Shown piece by piece: positions 9,003 to 18,455 of a stretch of DNA of 64,000 bases. The first letter of the stretch is position 1. Every line of letters begins with the position of its first letter. The stretch spans positions 80,943-144,942 of the forward strand of contig CALKUQ010000020.1 of the NCBI GenBank assembly GCA_937996705.1. The letters run 5' to 3'. The position numbers and the translations under genes were made by a program. A model generated the notes under the pieces. That model saw nothing but the letters and a program-made list of their open reading frames with translations. It was not told where the DNA came from and searched no databases. The stretch comes from an uncultured Chlamydiae bacterium. GTDB taxonomy: Bacteria; Chlamydiota; Chlamydiia; Chlamydiales; 2-12-FULL-49-11.

Positions 9003-9031
9003 TTGTGTATATTTTCTCATTTGTGTATAAT
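9003..9031 (+). promoter_or_regulatory. Promoter of the rpsU–dnaJ operon
   Basis: A perfect TATAAT at 9026-9031 lies 17 bases after a partial -35 TTGTGT (9003-9008; TTGATT at 8999-9004 is a longer-spaced alternative). The predicted start near 9038 leaves a leader of about 28 bases before the rpsU ATG. A two-codon open frame (ATG GTA TAG, 9057-9065) abuts the rpsU start. Confidence 0.55.
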
Positions 9032-9065
9032 CGCAGCCATCAATCAACTAAGGAACATGGTATAG

Positions 9066-9245
9066 ATGACTACAGTTAAGGTTCGAGGTGAGACGATTGA
9101 AAAATCTCTACGCGCATTAAAGAAGAAACTTGACAAAGAAGGGGTTATGAAAACGGTTAAAGCTAAACGTTTTTATGACAAGCCTTCAGTAAGAGAAAAA
9201 AACAAGCAAAAACAAGCCTTGAAGTATCGCAAAAAAAGAGTTTAG
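9066..9245 (+). CDS. rpsU: 30S ribosomal protein S21
   Basis: This 59-codon gene encodes [18 protein letters not shown] and a lysine-rich tail ending KYRKKRV, the normal size and composition of bS21, the small basic protein that helps position the mRNA Shine-Dalgarno region on the 30S subunit. AAGGA lies 11 bases before the ATG. The stop is six bases before dnaJ, so both are surely cotranscribed, matching the chlamydial rpsU–dnaJ pair. Confidence 0.95.
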   Translation: MTTVKVRGETIEKSLRALKKKLDKEGVMKTVKAKRFYDKPSVREKNKQKQALKYRKKRV

Positions 9246-9251
9246 AGTCTT

Positions 9252-10385
9252 ATGTCTCGGAATTATTATGATGTTTTAGGCGTAAAAAAAGACGCTACGC
9301 AAGAAGAAATTAAGAAAGCTTACCGCAAACAAGCTCTTAAATACCATCCTGATAAAAATCCGGGCGATCAAAAGGCTTCTGAAGCTTTTAAGCAAATCTC
9401 AGAAGCATACGAAGTTATTTCAGACGAAAATAAGAGAAGAATCTACGACCAATACGGAGAAGAAGGGGTAAAATCCCACGGAGCTCATGGCGGCGGTCAA
9501 GGTTTTTCTTCTATGGAAGAGGCTCTTCGTACTTTCATGGGTGCATTTGGGGGAGGGGGATCTCCGTTCGATAATTTTTTCGGGAACGAAGGACCTAAAG
9601 CCCAGTACGCTCAGCAAGGCGCTAACAAAAAAATTCAGATCACAATTTCCTTTGAAGAGGCAGCAAAAGGCGTTCAGAAAGAAGCTGTCATTACAAACGA
9701 TGTAACTTGCTCCCAATGTAATGGGTCAGGAGCTGCGACTCCTAGTGATATTAAACATTGCGCTACATGCAAAGGCTCTGGCCAAATGCATCAAACCCGC
9801 GGTTTTTTTAGCATGACCACTACTTGCCCCCATTGTCATGGGTCAGGGACAGTGATTACCAAAGCTTGCTCTAGCTGTCACGGCGCAGGCAAGCTAAAGA
9901 AAAAGCAGACGATTAAAATTCAAGTTCCCCCTGGGATCGATTCGGGTATGCGCCTAAAAATGAACGGATATGGCGACTCTGGAGAAAATGGCGGCCCACC
10001 TGGAGATTTGTACGTTTATATTACAGTCACCCCGCACTCTATTTTTAAAAGAGAGGGGGATGATCTTATACTCGAACTTCCTGTAAGCTTTAGCGATGCA
10101 GCACTTGGTGCGAAAAAAGATATCCCTACATTAACTACCGCAAATTACCGATTAACTATTCCTGAAGGCTCTCAAACAGGAAAAATTTTGCGAGTTAGAT
10201 CGGAAGGCTTCCCCAATGTTCATGGGAACGCTAAAGGAGATCTATTAATCCATCTCAAGGTAGAGACACCCGTTAATCTTTCGCCTGAGCAAAAAAGGCT
10301 CCTTCAAGAATTTGCAAATAGTGAAACTCCTGCAAATTCCCCACAAACAAAAAGTTTTTTAGAAAAACTTAAATCGTTCTTTTAA
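9252..10385 (+). CDS. dnaJ: Chaperone protein DnaJ
   Basis: The 377-residue protein has every type I DnaJ domain: a J domain with HPD at 32-34, a Gly/Phe-rich linker (about 75-115), four CxxCxGxG zinc repeats ([32 protein letters not shown]) and the C-terminal client-binding domains. It stimulates DnaK ATPase and delivers unfolded clients. Start chosen at [10 protein letters not shown], six bases after rpsU. No CIRCE-like inverted repeat is visible upstream, so heat control by HrcA is not evident here. Confidence 0.98.
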   Translation: MSRNYYDVLGVKKDATQEEIKKAYRKQALKYHPDKNPGDQKASEAFKQISEAYEVISDENKRRIYDQYGEEGVKSHGAHGGGQGFSSMEEALRTFMGAFGGGGSPFDNFFGNEGPKAQYAQQGANKKIQITISFEEAAKGVQKEAVITNDVTCSQCNGSGAATPSDIKHCATCKGSGQMHQTRGFFSMTTTCPHCHGSGTVITKACSSCHGAGKLKKKQTIKIQVPPGIDSGMRLKMNGYGDSGENGGPPGDLYVYITVTPHSIFKREGDDLILELPVSFSDAALGAKKDIPTLTTANYRLTIPEGSQTGKILRVRSEGFPNVHGNAKGDLLIHLKVETPVNLSPEQKRLLQEFANSETPANSPQTKSFLEKLKSFF

Positions 10386-10393
10386 AGTCGTTT

Positions 10394-11566
10394 ATGTTTA
10401 AAAAAATGCCCTTTATCTTGATCTTCGCGATTGTATTAGTAGCCATATTTGAGCGCTATATTCCAGAAAATTGGCTCTCCATTTTCTTTGCCCTTAGCTT
10501 ATCGATTAAATCTCTAATTATTTTCCTCCTCCCCCCCGTTATTTTCATGCTTCTTTTTAAAACAACAGCTGCCCTCTCTAACAAAGCGACTAAAATCATC
10601 CTTTTTCTTCTTGCTGGGATCTGTGCCTCTAATTTTCTTTCAACTATGATAAGTTATATCGTGGGAAACGGAATCTATCAGTTAGATCTTTCTATTGCCC
10701 CTCCAAGCTCAACTGATGGACTGAAAGCAGCCTGGGATTTCTCCCTTCCTAAATTAATCGGAAACGATGTCGCTATGTTTTCTGGACTCATTTTGGGGAT
10801 CTCTCTCTCTCTGATAAAGCCAAATCTTGCAGAGGTTATCTCCTCTCAGTTTGATAGGTGGATTCAAAGCACTCTTAAATTTATCCTGTGTTTAATCCCC
10901 CCCTTTCTGATTGGATTTATGATGAAAATGATTCATGATAAAGTAATTGAAAGCATTATCTATGATTACGCCTTAATCTTTCTGCTAGTAGCTGCAGCCC
11001 AATATGGATATATTTTCACCCTCTATCTCATAGCAAATAAGTTCAACTTTTCCAACTTTATAAATTCTATTAAAAACATGACCCCTGCAGCAATAGCGGG
11101 ATTCGGAAGCATGTCAAGCGCAGCAGCACTCCCCTTAACTTTGATAGGCGCGGAAAAAAACACGAATCAATCTCCCCTTGCAAGACTTGTTATTCCAACT
11201 ACTGTCAATATTCACTTAATCGGAGACTGTTTTGCAATTCCAATCTTTGCATTTGCCGTTATGAAAAGTTTCCATTTTGCTGACCCCACTTTTACTAGCT
11301 ATCTCCTATTTGCATTCTACTTCGTCATTGCAAAATTTTCCGTTGCTGCGATTCCGGGTGGAGGCATCCTTGTTATGCTCCCTATTCTAGAAAGCCAACT
11401 GGGATTTACGGGAGAAATGTCTTCTCTGATCACAGCACTCTATATTCTTTTCGACCCAATTATTACATCGGCAAATGTTTCAGGAAATGGCGCCTTTGCC
11501 ATGATCGTAGAGAAAATCTCCACTTTACAAATTTTTAACAAATCCTATATGATAAAGAAATCTTAA
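10394..11566 (+). CDS. Sodium/proton:dicarboxylate (SDF, DAACS) symporter
   Basis: A 390-residue integral membrane protein with the glutamate/aspartate transporter fold. The serine-rich re-entrant loop GFGSMSSAAALP (236-247) matches the family's A-F-x-T-S-S-S-x-A-T-L-P signature, and the second hairpin region contains AIPGGGILVML. It probably imports dicarboxylates or acidic amino acids from the host by ion symport. It follows dnaJ by eight bases and precedes bioY by 18 bases, so it belongs to the rpsU–dnaJ–bioY transcript. Exact substrate cannot be read from sequence. Confidence 0.85.
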   Translation: MFKKMPFILIFAIVLVAIFERYIPENWLSIFFALSLSIKSLIIFLLPPVIFMLLFKTTAALSNKATKIILFLLAGICASNFLSTMISYIVGNGIYQLDLSIAPPSSTDGLKAAWDFSLPKLIGNDVAMFSGLILGISLSLIKPNLAEVISSQFDRWIQSTLKFILCLIPPFLIGFMMKMIHDKVIESIIYDYALIFLLVAAAQYGYIFTLYLIANKFNFSNFINSIKNMTPAAIAGFGSMSSAAALPLTLIGAEKNTNQSPLARLVIPTTVNIHLIGDCFAIPIFAFAVMKSFHFADPTFTSYLLFAFYFVIAKFSVAAIPGGGILVMLPILESQLGFTGEMSSLITALYILFDPIITSANVSGNGAFAMIVEKISTLQIFNKSYMIKKS

Positions 11567-11584
11567 AGAATTTTTAGGAAATCT

Positions 11585-12133
11585 ATGATCAATTCGAAAC
11601 TTACCATTCAAGCTGTAGGATCAGATATCGGGATTGCATTTGCAGGCTCTATCTTACTAGCATTTATCTCCCAATTTTATATCCCCCTCCCCTTTACACC
11701 TGTTCCCATTTCTTTACAAACCGTAGGCGTTTTTATTTTAGGCGGATTGCTTGGACCTTTCAGAGGGTTCTTAAGCGTTGTATTCTATTTGCTTGAGGGC
11801 ACTCTTGGCCTCCCTGTATTTGCCGGTGGCCTAGCAAAACCTCTTTGGTTCAGTGCATCAACCGCAGGATTCCTCTTTTCCTTTTTAGTAACAGTCCCCT
11901 TTATCAGTAAGTTGCTAAAAAATAAATTTCATCAAAGCTGGCTTTACATATTCACTTCACTTTCAATTGCCCAAGTCATTATCTTCCTATTTGGAATGGG
12001 CTGGCTAGCCTGCTCTGTCGGACTAAAAAAGGCCTTTCTTTTAGGTGTAGCACCCTTTTTAGTTGGGGCGCTTGTTAAAATCGCCGTTGGAACGTTTATT
12101 TTAAAGGGCGTGTTTTCCACAAAGGAGGGATAA
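11585..12133 (+). CDS. bioY: Biotin transporter BioY
   Basis: The 182-residue, six-helix membrane protein carries the BioY signature PFTPVPISLQT followed by GLLGPFRGFLSV and YLLEGTLGLPVFAGG. BioY is the substrate-binding S component of energy-coupling-factor biotin transporters and can act alone. No EcfA/EcfT genes are in the window. The next gene, two bases downstream, encodes a biotin-protein-ligase-type N-domain protein, which supports a biotin acquisition role. The organism therefore likely takes biotin from its host. Confidence 0.95.
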   Translation: MINSKLTIQAVGSDIGIAFAGSILLAFISQFYIPLPFTPVPISLQTVGVFILGGLLGPFRGFLSVVFYLLEGTLGLPVFAGGLAKPLWFSASTAGFLFSFLVTVPFISKLLKNKFHQSWLYIFTSLSIAQVIIFLFGMGWLACSVGLKKAFLLGVAPFLVGALVKIAVGTFILKGVFSTKEG

Positions 12134-12135
12134 CT

Positions 12136-13041
12136 ATGACTTACTCTACGGGAACAGCTCCAAGAAATGGACTTATTCTTATCTATCAAGATGAGGGGAC
12201 AAGTCACGAATCTTGCTTAGGTCTCAAGCATCACCTCTCACGTCAATTTCTTTACAATCAGATAAAATTTGCAGATAGCGGCTACCTAAATAAAGATAGT
12301 TGGCCCAATAGAGTCTCTCTTTTAATCTTTCCGGGAGGGGCCTGCACCCCCTGGGAAAAAAATTTAGGCACCATAGGGGTGTTAAAAATTAAAAATTATA
12401 TTGAAGAATATGGAGGGAGAGTCTTAGGGATCTGTGCAGGAGCTTATTTTTTTGCACAGATCAGCTGTTATGAAACCGGAAAAATTTCCATACATAGAAA
12501 GAGAGATATCTCTTTATTCCCGGGCGTTGCATCTGGCCCTCTAACTTTTTGCGAAAGACCCCTCTCTGCTCCTCCGAGAGAGCGTGACCTATCAGACGTG
12601 TTTGACAGATCCTTAAGCATGAAATCCTCCTCCTCTTTACCATCTTTGCTAGAGGAGAGAGCCCTCCCCTCTATTTTAAGCAGGCGACAACAAACTCTCG
12701 AAGCGCCTTTACTTGTAAAGCTATGTCTAAGCGCAGACGATACGACAAGCCTATATCCTTACCTCGGAGGCCCTGCTTTAACCTCCGACAAAGCATACAC
12801 AGTTATTGCAACCTATCCAGACAGCCCTGGCAGCCCAACTGCTACACTTGGTTTCAGTTCTGGCTCAGGGACCCTTGTTGCTTGCAGTCCCCATCCAGAA
12901 TTAACTAATCCAGAAGACCCCAATCCCCTTCTTCAACAAATTGTTAATTTTCTTTTCCCTGGAGATGATTTTTTACCTCCACCCGACACTTTGTTGCAAA
13001 CCGTGACTGAGGATGACGCCCTCGCCGTAGATTTCTCCTAA
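12136..13041 (+). CDS. BPL_N-type glutamine-amidotransferase-like protein next to BioY
   Basis: The 301-residue protein matches the class I amidotransferase-like N-terminal domain found on eukaryotic biotin protein ligases (BPL_N): IFPGGACTPW, nucleophile elbow GICAGAYF (Cys100) and SPHPE (His253, Glu255), so a Cys-His-Glu triad is intact. The biotin ligase catalytic domain itself is absent. An unusual Ser/Leu/Pro/Arg-rich insert spans about residues 141-190. It follows bioY by two bases, so translation is probably coupled. The biochemical role of free BPL_N proteins is not known to me; association with biotin handling is inferred from context. Confidence 0.75.
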   Translation: MTYSTGTAPRNGLILIYQDEGTSHESCLGLKHHLSRQFLYNQIKFADSGYLNKDSWPNRVSLLIFPGGACTPWEKNLGTIGVLKIKNYIEEYGGRVLGICAGAYFFAQISCYETGKISIHRKRDISLFPGVASGPLTFCERPLSAPPRERDLSDVFDRSLSMKSSSSLPSLLEERALPSILSRRQQTLEAPLLVKLCLSADDTTSLYPYLGGPALTSDKAYTVIATYPDSPGSPTATLGFSSGSGTLVACSPHPELTNPEDPNPLLQQIVNFLFPGDDFLPPPDTLLQTVTEDDALAVDFS

Positions 13042-13075
13042 AAATCTTAATTATCAACACTTTACTAATTTTCCC

Positions 13076-13107
13076 TATAATGGTAAAATGGCCCCCATAA
13101 TAAGGAG
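13076..13107 (+). promoter_or_regulatory. Promoter -10 and strong ribosome binding site of the protease-like gene
   Basis: TATAAT at 13076-13081 is a consensus -10; the -35 region about 17-19 bases upstream (TTATCA/ATCAAC, 13051-13058) is poor, so an activator may be needed. AAGGAG at 13102-13107 is eight bases before the ATG at 13116. The gene therefore has its own transcription start, separate from the bioY operon. Confidence 0.45.
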
Positions 13108-13115
13108 TTCCATTT

Positions 13116-14012
13116 ATGACACCATTATTTCTTACTACTCCTCCCAGAGATTTTTTTGGAGAGATCGACAAAGCCCCCCTAACACCACTTATTTCCTTTG
13201 ATTTTGAAGAGATTGATCCCCCTTCCACTTCAAAAAAGAGAGAAGATCGTTTTCTTACAACAAGCTCTCAATTAGATCACTATGGTGAATTTAATACATC
13301 TGAAGCGTTAAAGACAATAAGAATGATTCATCGAAATATGCATCTTTTCCCCCTTCTACCAGATATTAAACTCGACGAAACAAGGCTCCCCGAACCTCCC
13401 ACAATTTCTGGAGGCACTTGTAGCGCAATGAGCCTAATTGTAGCCTCTAAGTTTTTAGAGCTACAGAAGCTAACCCTTTCTACATTTGAAATTCTTGAAG
13501 TCCTTATGATGGATGTAATTCGTGCAAATGTCGCTACAAGCAATGCTAGATTTCGCGCCATTCAAGCAGCCTTTAATACAATCATTGTTCCTAGGACAAA
13601 AGAAGTAGCTCCTGCTGAAAAAACTAAGCTGTTAGGGGTTCAATTTAATATGCAAGCTACTACCGAATCCCCCCTTTTTGAAGCTGAATCAGAAGATCCT
13701 GAGAAAGCAGAAAAGATTACAACCTTTCTAAAACCAGATGGAGTTTATGTAATTCGAACAATCAAAGAGGCAGACCCTCTAAGCGAAGAAGAAATTGTTA
13801 AACAAGAGGCTATGGGGCATACAACTGTTATTTATAAAAAAACTATTAGAAGCGAGTCTCGCGCCTATTTCTATGATCCAAACTCAGGAATTGAACTTAT
13901 TGAGACAGTAAAAGAACTTGGAAAGCAAATTCAGTTATCTCAAAAAGAACTTTCTACGATCTTTGACCTGAAGAAATTTCAAATGATTAAATTCATTGAA
14001 GGACCAATGTGA
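13116..14012 (+). CDS. Putative papain-like cysteine protease (YopT/C58-like), candidate effector
   Basis: The 298-residue product has three blocks laid out like the YopT/AvrPphB (C58) catalytic core: GGTCSAMSL with Cys102, MGHTTVIY with His235, and FYDPNSGIE with Asp254. Cys-to-His spacing (133) and His-to-Asp spacing (19) are close to those of YopT (about 119 and 16). The Cys block begins a predicted helix and the His/Asp blocks sit on strands, as in papain-like folds. No signal peptide or membrane segment is present, consistent with type III secretion, but no secretion signal can be proven. The N-terminal 90 residues are polar and probably disordered. It could instead belong to another papain-like family. 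Confidence 0.55.
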   Translation: MTPLFLTTPPRDFFGEIDKAPLTPLISFDFEEIDPPSTSKKREDRFLTTSSQLDHYGEFNTSEALKTIRMIHRNMHLFPLLPDIKLDETRLPEPPTISGGTCSAMSLIVASKFLELQKLTLSTFEILEVLMMDVIRANVATSNARFRAIQAAFNTIIVPRTKEVAPAEKTKLLGVQFNMQATTESPLFEAESEDPEKAEKITTFLKPDGVYVIRTIKEADPLSEEEIVKQEAMGHTTVIYKKTIRSESRAYFYDPNSGIELIETVKELGKQIQLSQKELSTIFDLKKFQMIKFIEGPM

Positions 14013-14035
14013 AGATATGCCCTAATCTAAAAAGA

Positions 14036-14121
14036 TGCTCAGAGCGGGACTTGAACCCGCACGGGTGTTGCCACCCACAGGATTTTAAGTCCTGTGTGTC
14101 TACCGATTCCACCATCTGAGC
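14036..14121 (-). tRNA. tRNA-Leu (anticodon UAA)
   Basis: The 86-base gene folds as a class II tRNA: acceptor GCTCAGA/TCTGAGC with A73, anticodon stem CAGGA/TCCTG with loop CTTAAAA giving anticodon TAA, a long variable arm GGGTG-GCAA-CACCC, and a T-arm with GGTTCAAGTCC. CCA is not encoded. It reads UUA and UUG leucine codons, which are common in this AT-rich genome. It lies downstream of the orphan gene at 14165 on the same strand. Confidence 0.97.
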
Positions 14122-14152
14122 GTGGGCAAAATTATACTACAAATCTGAGTTG

Positions 14153-14178
14153 AAACGCAAGAAATTATTCTTGCGTTT
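14153..14178 (-). terminator. Hairpin terminator at the end of the 14165–14944 gene
   Basis: An 11-base inverted repeat (AAACGCAAGAA at 14153-14163 with its complement at 14168-14178) has a four-base loop. On the minus strand it includes the stop codon of the orphan gene and is followed by a short TTT. It is probably an intrinsic terminator of moderate strength between this gene and tRNA-Leu. Confidence 0.5.
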
Positions 14179-14944
14179 TATCAATGTCTGCTGGTGTGAA
14201 AATAAGGGTTGCTGTTTCAACAATATCCTCTTCCAGTTTTTCATACTGCTTAGGAGGCTCTGAAAAAAGTTCCTGTCCTTCTGGCTGCATCTCTTCTTGT
14301 AGGACTACTGAGTCTTTTGTCTCTGCTGCAAGTATAGCATCTTCTTCCATCTTCTTGTACTTATGAATTGATGCAGAAATGAGAGTTTCTGGGGGTTTCA
14401 AAAGATGACTAAATACAGATTCAGAAGGAACTTGTGCTGTTACAAGGGGGGTTCCTTCAGGAGCTGCTTCCAATTCTCTTTGGACAGTTTCTCTCGCATT
14501 TTCATCAAAACCACGCTTTCTACGGAATTTCTGCTTTTTAACTCTCTTTTGAGGATCTGCTGCAACTTGAGGTTCAGCCTCTTTTACTTGAACCATCTCT
14601 TCTGAAGGGCTAGGAAGTTCCACTTGCTTTTCTTCAGACTCTGCTTTCTGTTGTCTGGAAGCCTCTTTGCCTCCACCTATTTTTATAGACTTCTCTGCTA
14701 CAGGAGATCTAATTGAAAGCTTAGCTTCCCTGATCTCTCCGATCTCATAGTCATGAATAGGGAGAAAAAATGGCTTAGGTTTCTCAAAACATCTATAAAA
14801 CAGGGCACCGCTGAAAGAAACTATTTCCACAGCATCTACTAAATACTCCTCCTGGCCTATATTTTTACTACTTTTTATCGAAAGCTTATAACCTTCTTTA
14901 GCTGAAATGATTGTCTCTACTATTGGTTCTCTTGTAAAATTCAC
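14165..14944 (-). CDS. Conserved-position chlamydial orphan with acidic/basic low-complexity middle
   Basis: I do not recognise a domain in this 259-residue protein. Residues 1-85 look like a small folded beta-rich domain. Residues 90-150 are Glu/Lys-rich, with a basic KKQKFRRKRGFDEN stretch that could bind nucleic acid or serve as a sorting signal. The tail repeats short YKKMEEDAI / YEKLEEDIV segments about 55 residues apart. Its place after gapA and the ribosomal operon is where C. trachomatis has CT504, so it may be that gene's counterpart; this is from position only. No signal peptide or membrane helix. Confidence 0.6.
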   Translation of the reverse strand: MNFTREPIVETIISAKEGYKLSIKSSKNIGQEEYLVDAVEIVSFSGALFYRCFEKPKPFFLPIHDYEIGEIREAKLSIRSPVAEKSIKIGGGKEASRQQKAESEEKQVELPSPSEEMVQVKEAEPQVAADPQKRVKKQKFRRKRGFDENARETVQRELEAAPEGTPLVTAQVPSESVFSHLLKPPETLISASIHKYKKMEEDAILAAETKDSVVLQEEMQPEGQELFSEPPKQYEKLEEDIVETATLIFTPADIDKTQE

Positions 14945-14988
14945 TTTGTCTATCCATTGTTAAAATTTTTTCTATCATACAATCTATC

Positions 14989-16050
<1,062 letters not shown>

Positions 16051-16062
16051 CGTTTGTAAAGT

Positions 16063-16491
16063 CTATTCTACGCACTCTATAATACAACAAGGCGCAGAGT
16101 CACCGACTCTTCCATTAGATGTTCGAACAATACGAGTATAACCACCCGGTCTCTCTTTAAACTTAGGACCAATTTTGCCGAAAAGCTCATTCATAACCAA
16201 TCTGTCACCATTATATACAGAAAGATCACCATTTTTAGCTTTTCTTGCCTCTTTGGAATCTAGCTTATTAAACCGAATGCTTAAAAGCTGAAGCACTCTT
16301 CTACGATTTTGAAGATTGTCTTCTTTGGCTAAAGTAATCAAAGGCTCTATCACACCTCTTAGAGCTTTTGCATTTGTCACAGTAGTCTCAATTTTTTGGC
16401 TGAGAATAAAAGACTTTGCCATATTCCTCATCATCGCTGTTCGATGAGAAGCATTTCTATTTAAACGTGTTCTCTGATTTCTATGTCTCAT
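16063..16491 (-). CDS. rplQ: 50S ribosomal protein L17
   Basis: The product begins MRHRNQRTRLNRNASHRTAM, the conserved bL17 N-terminus, and has the GGYTRIVR motif near the C-terminus. L17 sits near the peptide exit tunnel of the 50S subunit. At 142 residues it is a normal chlamydial length. It is the last ribosomal gene of the cluster, 14 bases after rpoA. Confidence 0.97.
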   Translation of the reverse strand: MRHRNQRTRLNRNASHRTAMMRNMAKSFILSQKIETTVTNAKALRGVIEPLITLAKEDNLQNRRRVLQLLSIRFNKLDSKEARKAKNGDLSVYNGDRLVMNELFGKIGPKFKERPGGYTRIVRTSNGRVGDSAPCCIIECVE

Positions 16492-16505
16492 ATGTAATAC
16501 ACTTC

Positions 16506-17591
16506 CTAGTTACTGCTTTCTGAGAGTTGATGAAGGGCATCTTTAATATTATCCCGTGTGATCCCATACTTAGCTAAATCCATTCCCAAATGTAGTCCCA
16601 TTTCTTCTAATTTAGCTTTAATCTCATTAAGCGATTTTTTACCAAAATTTCTAAATTTAAGCATTTCAGGCTCAGCCATAATTACTAACTCAGCAATTGT
16701 TTCTATGTTTGCTTGAGATAGACAATTTGTAGATCTAACTGAAAGCTCAATCTCACTGATTTTTAAGGCGAGCTTATTAAGAAGCGCATCTCTATCAGTT
16801 CCTTCTTCTTCTTGATCTTCTTCATATGTAATTGTTTGGAATTTCAACTCATCGAAAACAGAAAGGTGCAAAATACCGATTTGAGCTGCAAATGTAACTG
16901 CTTCTTTTGCAGTAATACGCCCGTCTGTTGTAATTTCTAGAACCAAACGATCCATGTCAGTGTCGCCACCCACACGGCAATTTTCCACAAAATAATTGAC
17001 TAGACGTACTGGAGAAAAAGTTGCATCAATTAAAATCTCATCTGGCAACTTACTCGCCAAGTTAAATGCTTCTGAAGGCACATAACCTCTAGCAATCATA
17101 ACTCGAAATGACATCTGTCTCTTCATTGGCTTTGTTGCTGTGAATATGCACATTTCTGGATTAACCACTTCAAATTCAGAATGTCCAAGAAGCTCACCTA
17201 AAGTGACAACATACTGTCCATCACCTTTATCTATCATTTCTTGGGTAACTTCTAGCTGTTTAGATACAACTTTCATTCCTCTTGAATTAGCCTCATCTGA
17301 TACTGGAAGCTTTCTTAAAAGCCCTTTTTTCAAATTCAGAATAATGTGTGTCATATCTTCAATAACACCTTCTACTCCTGTATACTCATGTGAAACACCT
17401 TCCATACAAACAGAAATAATTGCAGGTGCTTCAAGTGATGTGAGCAAAATTCTTCTTAAAGAATTTCCAACAGTATGTGCAAACCCTTTTTCAAACGGTT
17501 CAGCCACAACTCTCGCGCTTCCTTTTGAAGAAGGAGACTCGTCAATCTTAATCTTTGTCGGCAATTCGAACTTGCCATATTTTATCGCCAT
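16506..17591 (-). CDS. rpoA: DNA-directed RNA polymerase subunit alpha
   Basis: The 361-residue subunit has the assembly domain (about 1-240, with FEKGFAHTVGNSLRRILL) and a C-terminal domain with LKFRNFGKKSLNEIKAKLEEMGLHLGM, the helix-hairpin-helix that binds UP elements and activators. An acidic linker (about residues 247-256, rich in D/E) joins them and is longer than in E. coli, as usual for chlamydiae. It sits between rpsK and rplQ. Confidence 0.98.
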   Translation of the reverse strand: MAIKYGKFELPTKIKIDESPSSKGSARVVAEPFEKGFAHTVGNSLRRILLTSLEAPAIISVCMEGVSHEYTGVEGVIEDMTHIILNLKKGLLRKLPVSDEANSRGMKVVSKQLEVTQEMIDKGDGQYVVTLGELLGHSEFEVVNPEMCIFTATKPMKRQMSFRVMIARGYVPSEAFNLASKLPDEILIDATFSPVRLVNYFVENCRVGGDTDMDRLVLEITTDGRITAKEAVTFAAQIGILHLSVFDELKFQTITYEEDQEEEGTDRDALLNKLALKISEIELSVRSTNCLSQANIETIAELVIMAEPEMLKFRNFGKKSLNEIKAKLEEMGLHLGMDLAKYGITRDNIKDALHQLSESSN

Positions 17592-17619
17592 AATTGTTCT
17601 CCCTTAAAAACCCTAAAAA

Positions 17620-18033
17620 TTAAACACGTCTTCTTTTGGGAGGACGGCATCCATTGTGAGGAATTGGTGTAGTATCAGTGATTGACATTACTGACAATCC
17701 TGAACTTACAAGCCCTCTTACAGCTGATTCCCTGCCTGCTCCCGGCCCTTTTAAGGTAATATCAACTTCTTTCATACCCATAGACATAGCCAATTTGCCA
17801 GCATCTTGCGCTGCAACTGTGGCTGCGAATCCTGAGGATTTACGAGATCCTGAATAACCAACTTTTCCAGCAGATGCCCATGCTACAACGTTGCCTGAAG
17901 GATCTGTGATCGTAATAATAGTATTGTTAAAAGTTGCTGTAACGTGAGCAACTCCTGTGAAAACCTGTTTTTTCTTTTTAACTTTTACAGGTTTTTTTTT
18001 CATCGCTTGAGCTTGTGATTTTTCCTTTGACAA
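17620..18033 (-). CDS. rpsK: 30S ribosomal protein S11
   Basis: Residues 20-137 match uS11, including [22 protein letters not shown] split across the first strands and the C-terminal [15 protein letters not shown], which binds 16S rRNA on the platform. The first 20 residues form an extra Lys-rich extension. It is 28 bases upstream of rpoA and 20 bases after rpsM. Confidence 0.98.
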   Translation of the reverse strand: MSKEKSQAQAMKKKPVKVKKKKQVFTGVAHVTATFNNTIITITDPSGNVVAWASAGKVGYSGSRKSSGFAATVAAQDAGKLAMSMGMKEVDITLKGPGAGRESAVRGLVSSGLSVMSITDTTPIPHNGCRPPKRRRV

Positions 18034-18053
18034 GGGATATTCTCCTTACATTT

Positions 18054-18431
18054 CTACTTGGTCGCTATTTTTTTGTTTGCAACTGTTTTCTTTTTACCTT
18101 TTCTTGTTCTGGCATTTGTCTTTGTTCTTTGCCCACGAACAGGAAGGCCCAATCTGTGCCTCATTCCTCTGTAGCAATTAATTGAAACAAGTCGTTTAAT
18201 ATTTTGTTGTACTTCTCGTCTTAAATCCCCTTCAACTACATAAGTAGTTTGAAGATATGAAGTGAGTTGAGCTACCTGCGCTTCTGTGAGCTGCTCTGAT
18301 CTCATGTCTGGATCCAAATTAAGGGCTACTAATACATCTTTTGACCTCTTTAATCCAACACCGTAAATGTAAGTCAAAGCAATTTCTAATCGTTTGTTTT
18401 TCGGTAGGTCAACCCCAGCTATCCTTGGCAT
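18054..18431 (-). CDS. rpsM: 30S ribosomal protein S13
   Basis: The 125-residue protein starts [19 protein letters not shown] and contains [25 protein letters not shown] in two conserved parts, the uS13 signature of the 30S head that contacts the P-site tRNA and bridges to the 50S. It follows secY directly; the rpmJ and infA genes that many bacteria carry here are missing. Confidence 0.98.
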   Translation of the reverse strand: MPRIAGVDLPKNKRLEIALTYIYGVGLKRSKDVLVALNLDPDMRSEQLTEAQVAQLTSYLQTTYVVEGDLRREVQQNIKRLVSINCYRGMRHRLGLPVRGQRTKTNARTRKGKKKTVANKKIATK

Positions 18432-18455
18432 ACTTAATTCCTGTTTTTATCAAGT

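Noticed and set aside
17140..17607. 155-codon plus-strand open frame opposite rpoA
   Set aside because: It lies wholly antisense to a conserved gene, has no family features, and its reading matches what a long GC-balanced gene leaves on the other strand.
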